Source: Girardinichthys multiradiatus (lineage: Eukaryota > Chordata > Actinopteri > Cyprinodontiformes > Goodeidae). Taken from it: a DNA stretch of 64,000 nt. The stretch spans positions 48,795,873 to 48,859,872 of the forward strand of contig NC_061815.1 of the NCBI RefSeq assembly GCF_021462225.1, given 5' to 3'. The notes beneath the pieces were generated by a model. The model had not been told where the DNA came from. It made no database searches and saw only the letters and a list, made by a program, of their open reading frames with translations. Below, piece by piece: positions 56,343 to 64,000 of this stretch. Position numbers and translations under genes: made by a program. Each line of letters opens with the position of its first letter. Positions within the stretch are counted from its first letter, which is position 1.

Positions 56343-57633
56343 TACATATCTTCTAAACTTGCAAATTATGGATTTGGTCAGCTGGTCTCTCAACGTAATT
56401 GATCAAATTTGTTCCACGGGAAGACAGGGTAAAGGAGAACCCTCTTGCCCAGCCGGTACATTCTTCTCTGGATACACAATGGATTCCTGGGAACAGTGGA
56501 AGATTGTGTGCTTGACTACAATGTCGGTTGAGGACGCAAAAGACGTTTATATATTTGGATTTTTGATAACAGGATTTTTGCTTTTTGGAGCCGGCAGTTA
56601 CCTGACTTATCGAGTGAGTAGCAAAACGTGGGTAGCTGTTCAAAGAATCCCAAAGCTGCCTGCGATGCTGGATGGAATCTGCAGAGTGATCAATGCTCAG
56701 ACTGAATTGTTAAGAGAGCTAAGCTGCAAGATGGATACGGTTCTTGAACAGAATCGTAGCCTGGAAGCAGCTTTTGGACTCAGAGGTGAAAGGATTTAAT
56801 CATGGAGAAGGTTGTTTGCTCCAGAACTGCGGGAAAGTCCCAGAAATTTGGATATTTGGATTTGCAATTGAGAGATAACAGTAAAAACTTTTAAAGTGGT
56901 TGGAAATCCACACAACTGCTTGAACCAGAACACTTATTGTTTCTCTAAATCTGGTGCCCCAACGTGGCCTTGGCAACCTCTGCTAAGTGGCTATCGACAA
57001 AATATCTCCTGGATGTCATGTAAACATGGCGCTCCTTCCCAGCACCCCCGAACAGCTGTGACCCAGATAAGACTTTACGGCCAATTGATAAAACTTCCAT
57101 CTCTCTCCTCAAGGACAATGGCGCTCTATCTGTGTTGACAGTCTAATTCTTGCAAACACTCACAGTTATATATTCGCACCCCCAGGATTCCACCGCACTC
57201 TTGCAAAATATTTTCTTGTGTGTTGCTTAGACCTGCTCTTAATTGTGTGATTTCATTACTTTTTCATAGATTTTTTTTTTTTTATCAGAAGGATTACCAG
57301 CGAAAACCAAACATTATTAGTAATAGAAAATTTGGACTTTAGCTGCTCTTACACCAATGACCCAGCTTTCTTAGTTAGACTACAATGGAATGATGAGACT
57401 ATCAATATTATCATCTTCTTTTAGCATAAGATGCTTTATTATTAAGAGTGGCTTGGAACCAATTTCTACCAGTAAACCCGGCAGGATTATTAATTATTAT
57501 TATTCCCAAGGATTATTAGTGCCTGTTGATTTGTTTTTGTGTGTTTGATCATTACGTTTTTCCTCATGTAGAGCGCTTTGAGTGCCTTATTGCTGAAAAG
57601 CGCTATATAAATAAATTTGACTTGACTTGACTT
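56343..57633 (+). mobile_element. L2-tailed element of about 1.3 kb encoding a small membrane protein
   Basis: It follows the Rex1 tail directly and ends with the L2-type 3' tail: TAGAGCGCTTTGAGTGCCTT, a GCTGAAAAGCGCTATATAAA arm, and a TTGAC pentamer run near 57617-57633. There is no endonuclease or RT, so mobility would need an L2 enzyme acting on the shared tail. A 143-codon ORF occupies the left third. The rest is non-coding, with a T run near 57272. The left boundary is inferred from the end of Rex1. Confidence 0.6.
56368..56799 (+). CDS. Predicted single-pass membrane protein, 143 aa, in an L2-tailed element
   Basis: The first ATG of the frame is at 56368 (an in-frame TTG lies three codons upstream) and the frame is uninterrupted to TAA at 56797-56799. 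Residues 1-55 are soluble and include a Cys/Gly/Pro-containing stretch (QGKGEPSCPAGTFFSGY, residues 20-36) and a Trp-rich DSWEQWKIV. Residues 60-79 (VYIFGFLITGFLLFGAGSYL) are a strong transmembrane segment, followed by a Tyr-Arg boundary. Residues 98-135 form a predicted amphipathic or coiled-coil helix (NAQTELLRELSCKMDTVLEQ). There is no signal peptide-like N-terminus. I do not recognise the family and give no function. Its openness contrasts with all other coding remnants here. Whether it is expressed is unknown. Confidence 0.6.
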   Translation: MDLVSWSLNVIDQICSTGRQGKGEPSCPAGTFFSGYTMDSWEQWKIVCLTTMSVEDAKDVYIFGFLITGFLLFGAGSYLTYRVSSKTWVAVQRIPKLPAMLDGICRVINAQTELLRELSCKMDTVLEQNRSLEAAFGLRGERI

Positions 57634-58149
57634 CCAGCAGAGGAACTTTTTCAGAAACCAGGGTAGGATTTTGGAGTTCATTCCTCTCCTGCATTTCCAC
57701 AATAGGAACCAGGTCCAAATCAGACAAAAGTGATCCACTCTTAATAAAGCCCTAAAGGTAGGTCTTTTTTGGATGGACTGATGGTGAAGCTTTATGTTCC
57801 TTACTGATTGAACATTCCCAGTATTTTATTTCAGTCCTCTCCCAGTTTATTCTGTTCTGTAATTCTTATTGTCTGTAACATTAAATCCTGACAGTAGTTT
57901 TGTACTTTTATTTGCAAACAAAAAATTTAAACCCAACCACCCATGCTGAATATCAGTGTTTTACAGAGTTTGCGCTCAAACACATTGATAGTGAATATAT
58001 TTAAATAAAGGTAGCACATACATCCAGTTTCAGAGACTTTTGAAGGCGCTCTCAAGAGATTTTAAATGGTAATTTCTGAGCAAGAACTTGTTTAATTCAG
58101 TTTCAGAGCTTAAATGCTTTAATGTCCAGTGTCCATATTCCTGAGTCTA
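57634..58149. other. AT-rich stretch, no feature recognised
   Basis: No recognised motif. Confidence 0.5.
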
Positions 58150-59748
58150 AAAGTAGCTCATAGTGATGACATGTTAAGAAAAACCTTAGAATTTCTCAAA
58201 TTTTAAGATTTTTCTTTGAATTTTCCCTCGGTAAGATGAAAGTTATTCTCGAACCATCTTAGGCCTTAAAAGAGCTCCTAAAGTGGACAAATATTAAGAG
58301 TAGTGAAGAGGACCTTTAGTGAGCCTAAGAATGTCTGAAGCAGAGAAGATGGAGGAAAGACAGAGAGAAATGAGAGATATTCTCCTACAGTGAATTAATA
58401 AAACATTACGGGCTCGATTGTGCAGGGATCCACCCCCCAAACAGTCGAGCAAATGAGCACATAAACATCTATAACAATCATACTATTATTAATATAGAGA
58501 TAATATAAACTTTATCAACATTCTAGGGGCAAATTAAATAGTTTCAGCAGCAGGAAAGGGTAAAGGTCAAACTCTAGTAAGGTAATATTAGGAAGGATAA
58601 ATAAATAGAAATAAATAATAAATATCTATGGATAAAGAGTGAAATAATTTACAAACAGTATAGTACAGAAGAATGTCAACACTTACAGACAGCAAAACGC
58701 CTTCAAAAACAAAACAAACATTTTGAAAAATTAGAAAAATGTCGAAAATATACAGTACAGACCAAATGTTTGGACACACCTTCTCATTCAAAGAGTTTTC
58801 TTTATTTTCATGACTATGAATATTGTAGCTTCACACTGAAGGCATCAAAACTATGAATTAACACATGTGGAATTATATACTGAACAAAAAAGTGTGAAAC
58901 AACTGAAAATATGTTTTATATTCTAGGTTCTTCAAAGTAGCCACCTTTTGCATTGATTACTGCTCCACACACTCTTGGCATTCTGTTGATGAGCTTCAAG
59001 AGGCAGTCAAATCTCAACACTATATAGTACATAGAAGAAAGATGTAAATGAGGTGAATCAGTATTTGCTGTATTGTTCATGATGATGTCAGCAGCCTCAA
59101 TCTGATGGTCATCTCCAACGCTCCCCGTCTGTGGAGAAGTTCTCTGGTGCTGCTATCTCCTCTCCAGCTTCTGAATGCAGCAGGTACCAGAGCTGCTCAC
59201 ATTCCAAGCTGGTGCTGAAAGCAGAAGGAACGACACATTAATCTGCTGGGAATGTGCTCCCAAGTCTGCCTCTTTGTTCCCTCCCTCTTGGTCCTAGGTC
59301 CAAATCTACCTTTCAATGCTCCTTACTTCTCCTACACCAGCTGTGCCAGCAGGAGGGTCTGCTCCTCTGTCGAGTTTGATTTTCTCCACCTATTTTTCTC
59401 CGTTTTGTTTTGGTCATTTTACCAAACTAAAGCTCATTGAAGAAGGGAATCACAGTAAAATGCTGACAGCTGGGTGTCTACATTAATATCTAATAGATGA
59501 AGTAGGATAATGACCAGGATAGTGAGTAACTTAATAATAAGCAAATCAAAATAATCATGAGCATGTAAATAAGGTTCAAAAATGTTTATGCTGTGTGACC
59601 ATTAATTACATTTTGACAAGTTTTATCATCATGATATACACGTTTCTGAATCCATTCTAACTTCTATAATCGGTTTATTTTTGGCAGGAATTTTTAGGCT
59701 AAGATAGGAGCTCTCTGAGAGACTCTGAGAATCTTTGGGAATACGGGC
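58150..59748 (+). mobile_element. Probable Harbinger (PIF) DNA transposon relic
   Basis: The right edge carries an inverted-repeat-type sequence TCTGAGAATCTTTGGGAATA followed by CGGGCCC, typical of fish Harbinger ends. The left part (CCATCTTAGGCCTTAAAAGA near 58254) fits the subterminal region, and a short minus-strand coding trace at about 59320-59400 could be a Myb-like domain of the accessory gene. The left terminal repeat is not clear. A DD38E end (58753-59009) is inserted. Identification rests on memory and is tentative. Confidence 0.4.
58753..59009 (+). mobile_element. DD38E Tc1 element, one terminal repeat only
   Basis: It starts CAGTACAGACCAAATG after a TA at 58751-58752 and follows the left inverted repeat of 6016-7604 closely, including the CTTTTGCATTGATTACTGC block that the copy at 6016 has lost. 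It stops at TTCAAGAGGCAGTC near 59009. The rest of the element is absent. Confidence 0.88.
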
Positions 59749-59749
59749 C

Positions 59750-59866
59750 CTGGTCTAAATCCAATAGATAATCTGTGGCAGGACTGGGAAAATACTCATA
59801 ACAGATTGTTTTCATCCATTCTGATAGGACTTTCTGCAAAGAAGAATATTTCAGTCTCTTGACTAC
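59750..59866 (+). mobile_element. Possible Tc1-type transposase C-terminal scrap
   Basis: The translation LNPIDNLWQDWENTHNRLF at 59755-59812 looks like the Glu-box region of a Tc1-type transposase with Asp in place of Glu. Too short to be sure. Confidence 0.35.
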
Positions 59867-60055
59867 TGCTGGGACCCCACCCATGGTTACAACATGAAAG
59901 TCCGGTACAAACTTTTCTGGAACTTTCAAAATAAATCGCATTAACCTACTTCCTGCACAGCCAGGAAAAGGGGTATCAGCGGACGTCCCGTGACGTCACT
60001 GTTTGAATAAAAGCACCACTCTTGCTACATTCTATCTCTTCTAAGCGGGTCACCA
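59867..60055 (+). mobile_element. Partial LTR, left end only
   Basis: TGCTGGGACC and TGGTTACAACAT match the start of the LTR at 13064, and GCGGACGTCCCGTGACGTCA followed by CTGTTTGAATAAAA matches its promoter region. The CRE palindrome is at 59991-59998. The right end is lost where hAT-like sequence begins. Confidence 0.65.
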
Positions 60056-60059
60056 GGGG

Positions 60060-60475
60060 TCTAGACTGGAGACCTGCATCGGGCTGGTAGTCCTGCAGGT
60101 CCCGCGGAATCCGACACAAATGTCGCGGTATTGTGCAGGATTTACATAGTCTCGGGCGGGATTCGGCGGTCAGACCAAAACACATCGGGTCCCGACTCCT
60201 GAGTGAGAGTCAGGCAACATAACGAGAAAGCATGGAGTGGTCAGGAGACAGTGGCTTCTGTGGAAAAGAAAATTAGAGAAGGGCAATACAACCTACCGAA
60301 TTAGCAGGGAAGAGCAAAATCAGTTTCAGGACAGATCTAACTCCTTCACTTCCCCAACACGTAAAGCAAAGCATAACAGAGAAGTGTGTAGCTTTTGGCT
60401 GCAAAGACATTCGACCGTTTGACGTGGTCGCCGGGGAAGGTTTCATAGAATGAATTGAGTACATCATAGATGTTA
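60060..60475 (+). pseudogene. hAT transposase N-terminal relic
   Basis: Near 60385 the plus-strand translation reads EKCVAFGCKDIRPFDVVAGE, followed by GF and a stop, then IEYIIDVN. The PFDVVxGxGF motif marks the start of the conserved hAT (hobo-Ac-Tam3) transposase domain. Upstream, at 60230-60330, MEWSGDS and IQPTELAGKS fit a degraded BED-type zinc-finger exon, and GC-rich leader sequence lies at 60060-60190. Frameshifts and stops break it, and an L2-B element is inserted at about 60476, cutting off the catalytic domain. Confidence 0.68.
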
Positions 60476-63400
60476 ATTCAATTCAGTTTATTTATATAGC
60501 GCCAATTAACAACACATGTCTCAAGGCACTTCACAACAGTCAGGTTCATACATTCCAATTAATCGTAACCATTGAACAGTGCAGTCAGATTCAGTTATTT
60601 ATTCAAATTGGATAAAAGTTTTTCTATCTAAGGAAACCCAGCAGATTGCATCCAGTCAGTGACTTGCAGCATTCCCTCCTCCCGGATGAGCATGTAGAGA
60701 CAGTGGACTGTCACTGGCGTTGACTTTGCAGCAATCCCTCATACTGAGCATGCATGTAGCGAGAGCGGAGAGGAAAAACTCCCTTTTAACAGGAAGAAAC
60801 CTCCAGCAGAACCAGGCACAGTGTGAGCGGCCATCTGCCACGACCGACTGGTGGTTTGAGAGAACAGAGCAGAGACACAAAAAGAACACTGAAGCATTGA
60901 TCCAGAAGTACTTTCTATGGGAAGGAAAAGTAAATGTTAATGGATGTAGCTCCTTTAGTCATTTCACCTAGAAAGAAAGAACAGATAAACTCTGAGCCAG
61001 TTTTCAAGGTTAGAAAGAGAAGCACATACAATTAGTTACAGTAAAAGCTCAGTCAATTTCCATGTATAGGAGAGAGAAAGGGTTAAACACTGAAAGACAG
61101 GGCCATGTGGATCATCTGTAGAAGGTGAGCATTAAGTTGTTGCCAGCAGAAGCTCGGACAATTCCCCTCTCCAGAAAGGTGTCACAGGTAGACGCAGAGC
61201 CAGGCCAGGTGTAGCTTCTAGGAAGAGAAAAGAGAGAACAAGGTTAAAAGCTGAAACAACAGCAAACAATGCAAAATTGGAGAGTAGTGTGACAATGTAG
61301 CGAAGAGGGTGAAAGTGGTCGTTATGTCCTCCAGCAGCCTAAGCCTATAGCAGCATAACTACACAGATAGTTTCAGTTCAGATTATTTAGTTAAACGGCG
61401 CTTATTTACAAGGCACCTCACAAAGGGTCCCACTGATGGTCATTGTTATACTAAAAACCACAATGATTGGGATACCTCCCTCTGTCAGACTGATTATAAC
61501 CATTGGAAAAGGGAAGGGGTCATACAGGTAGCAGAAATGGAGGGTGTGTTTGCACCTCAACCATAACTGAGCCGGTTTAGGCTAAACCTGACTCCAACCA
61601 ACAGGGAGGGAAGATAAATAAGGAAGATAGCTCAGGATAAACTAAGCCACTCTAACTATAAGCTTTATCAAAAAGCCTAGCCTTAAAAGTAGACAGGGTG
61701 TCTGCCTCACGGACTAAAACTGGGAGCTGGTTCCACAGGAGAGGAGCCTGATAACTAAAGGATCTGCCTCCCATTCTACTTCTAGAGACTCTAGGAACCA
61801 CCAGTAAACCTGCAGTCTGAGAACGAGGTGCTCTGTTAGGAACATATGGAACAATCAGATCTCTGATGTACGATGGAGTTAGATCATTAAGGGCTTTATA
61901 TGTGAGGAGGAGAATTTTAAATTCTATTCTGGACTTAACAGGGAGCCAATGAAGGGAAGCTAAAATAGGAGAAATATGAACTATCTTTTTAATTTTCATC
62001 AGAATTCTTGCTGCAGCATTTTGAATCAGCTGAAGGCTTTTAACTGCATTTTGTGGACATCCTGATAGTAGAGAATTACAATAGTCCAGACTTGAAGTAA
62101 CAAATGCATGGACTAGTTTTTCAGCATCACTCCTTGACAGGATATTTCTAATTTTGGCAATGTTCTGGAGGTGAAAGAAGGAAATCCTAGAAACCTGTTT
62201 ATTATGGGATTTAAATGACATGTCCTGGTCAAAAATAACACCAAGGTTTTTTACTTTATTATCAGAGGTCAATTTAATGCCATCCAGGTTAAGTGATTGA
62301 CTAAGCAGTTTCTTTTTTAAAGACTCCGGTCCAAAGATGACAACTTCTGTCTTGTCTGAATTTAGAAGCAAAACATTTAACGTCATCCAAGTTTTTATAT
62401 CTTCAAGACATACTTGTAGTCTATCTAACTGGTTGGGCTCATCAGGATTTATGGATAAGTAAAGCTGAGTATCATCAGTGTAACAGTGAAAATTTATCCC
62501 ATGCTGCCTAATAATTTGACCTATTGGAAGCATATATATAGTAAAGAGAATTGGCCCAAGTACTGAGCCCTGTGGTACTCCACAATTAACCCTGGAGTTT
62601 AAAGATGATTTATCATTTACATGAACAAACTGGAATCTGTCAGACAGATAAGATTTAAACCAGCCTAGGGCTGTCCCCTGATCCCTACAGCATATTCCAG
62701 CCTTTCTAAGAGAATATTGTGATCGACTGTATCAAATGCAGCACTGAGATCTAACAGAACCAGAACAGACACAAGTCCATTATCTGAGGCCATAAGAATA
62801 TCATTAGTGACTTTCAGCAGAGCTGTTTCAGTGCTATGATGAGCTCTGAAGCCTGACTGAAACTCTTCAAACAGGTCATTGCTGTATAAATGTTCACACA
62901 TTTGATTAGCAACAATTTTCTCAAGAATTTTAGATAAGAATGGAAGATTGGATATAGGTCTGTAATTTTTCAAGTCATCTCGATCAAGCGAAGGTTTCTT
63001 AAGTAAAGGTTTAATTACAGCTAACTTAAAAGCCTGTGGTACATATCCATTTACTAAAGATAAATTAATCATATCTAAAATGGGGCTGGTAATCAAAGGG
63101 AACACTTCCTTAAATAATTTGGTTGGGATTGGGTCTAACATACAAGTTGAAGGTTTAGATGAAGCTAATATTTCTGATAACTCAGGAAGCTTCACAGGAT
63201 CAAAACAGTCCAAACACAAATCAGGTTCTGCAGTTATTTCCAATGTTGTCTCACTTGCTGAGGATGAAGTAATCATCTTCGGGAGTATGTCAAAAATTTT
63301 CTTTTTAATAGAATCAATTTTATTTAAGAAGAATCCCATAAAGTCATGGCTGCTGAGAGCTAAGGGAATGGATGGCTCAACAGAGCTATGACTCTGTGTA

Positions 63401-64000
63401 AGTTTAGCAACTGTACTAAAGAGAAACCTAGGATTATTCTTGTTCTCTTCTATTAATGATGAGAAATAAGCTGTTCTAGCTTGGCGAAGTGTCTTTTTAT
63501 ACAACAGTAGGCTATTTTTCCAGATTAAGTAGGAATTCTCTAGATGTGTAGAGCGCCATTTTCTCTCCAATTTTCAAACATTGTGCTTTAAAGTACGCAG
63601 CTCTGAATTAAACCAAGGAGCTAGCCTCCTATTAATGATTACCTTCTTTTTCAAGGGGGCTGCATTGTCTATTGCATCACGCAATGATGAAGAAACACTA
63701 TGAACAAAAGAATCAATTTGTGAAGGGGCAGAAACAGAATTATTGCCCTCCACTGTGCTTTTCAGTGATGAGGAAATTAAAAGTGGAACAGATTCTTTAA
63801 AGGTTGTTACAGCATCGCCTGATAATAATCTACTATAATGAAATTTTCTTTTAGGTGTGGAGTACTCAGTTAAATTAAACTCAAAGGTTATTAAGAAATG
63901 GTCAGACAGGACAGGGTTATGAGAGAATATTGTTATGTCTTTACACTCAATGCCATATGTCAGCACAAGGTCCAGAGAATGAAGACAAAGGTGGGTAGGT
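60476..64000 (-). mobile_element. L2 non-LTR retrotransposon, family B, runs off the window
   Basis: A minus-strand insertion into the hAT relic. The 3' end at the left has a TTCAA pentamer and TTTATTTATATAGCGCC, the L2-type tail. A 3' untranslated region of about 1.17 kb (60476-61651) follows, then ORF2 from 61652 to beyond 64000. Only two lesions are seen in about 2.3 kb of coding sequence. The endonuclease N-terminus, ORF1 and the right target duplication lie outside. Confidence 0.9.
61652..64000 (-). pseudogene. L2 family B ORF2 (endonuclease end, reverse transcriptase), two lesions
   Basis: On the minus strand the frame enters from outside the window with the end of the endonuclease (NPVLSDHFLITFEF near 63905). 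It then has RT blocks [20 protein letters not shown] near 63000, [19 protein letters not shown] near 62860, [20 protein letters not shown] near 62730 (catalytic Asp), a VPQGSVLGP-type block near 62570 and CYTDDTQLYLS near 62480, where Thr stands in the usual Ala place of the catalytic box. It ends with the L2 C-terminal repeat-like region (IQNAAARILMKI, LHWLPV, APLLWNQLPV). Lesions are a TGA at 63574-63576 (expected Arg, CpG-type change) and a one-base deletion near 62668. Otherwise the frame is open. Confidence 0.9.

Noticed and set aside
1..64000. CRISPR array, rRNA, operon or other bacterial-type features
   Set aside because: Repeats found are transposon ends, microsatellites and minisatellites; codon use, LINE content and intergenic structure are those of a vertebrate genome.

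Overview
The window looks like teleost fish nuclear DNA. It is AT-rich and crowded with non-LTR retrotransposons (Rex1, Rex3/RTE and L2 types), Tc1/mariner DNA transposons in many states of decay, solo LTRs, and relics of hAT, probable Harbinger and Gypsy elements. I found no host protein-coding gene, rRNA, tRNA or CRISPR array. This is intergenic or intronic sequence built almost wholly from mobile elements, so the annotation is mainly a transposon map. Family names rest on motifs and on remembered family sequences; no database search was possible.

Layout. 0.8-5 kb: a Tc1-type element whose catalytic spacing is DD36E, then a 5'-truncated Rex3 LINE ending in a perfect 26-bp palindrome, then an L2 3' scrap. 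6-7.6 kb: a complete but inactive DD38E Tc1 element with inverted repeats of about 250 bp that include the end of its transposase gene. 8.1-12.9 kb: a near full-length L2 (family A) with relics of ORF1 (SGNH-like fold) and ORF2 (endonuclease and reverse transcriptase). 13.1-16.2 kb: an LTR, a primer-binding-site-like motif, and a purine-rich non-coding stretch with a 59-bp minisatellite. 16.5-24 kb: dispersed repeats, a LINE RT relic, a second DD36E element and a DD38E end. 24-31 kb: local duplications, Tc1 relics, a stretch of about 1.3 kb free of recognised transposons, and a 260-bp tandem duplication. 31-38 kb: a third DD36E element, older Tc1 relics, and an L2-A copy inserted into one of them with a clear target duplication. 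38-45 kb: mostly unrecognised AT-rich DNA with a degenerate Gypsy-like gag and a Rex3 3' end. 45-50 kb: a Rex3 split by an 825-bp solo LTR, and a longer LTR carrying a nested 429-bp solo LTR, each with a 4-bp target duplication. 51-57.6 kb: an internally deleted Tc1, a near full-length Rex1 LINE, and a 1.3-kb L2-tailed element with an uninterrupted 143-codon ORF for a predicted single-pass membrane protein. 58-64 kb: a probable Harbinger relic, a partial LTR, a hAT transposase relic, and an L2 (family B) on the minus strand that runs off the window and carries only two lesions over about 2.3 kb.

How the parts relate. Nothing here forms an operon or pathway. The relations are insertion histories (L2 into Tc1, LTR into Rex3, LTR into LTR, L2 into hAT) and shared retrotransposition signals: L2-type tails with a conserved stem-loop but different terminal pentamers, and CRE/TATA promoter motifs in several LTRs. 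The item I cannot explain is the 56.3-57.6 kb element, whose membrane-protein ORF is intact while every other coding remnant in the window is broken.
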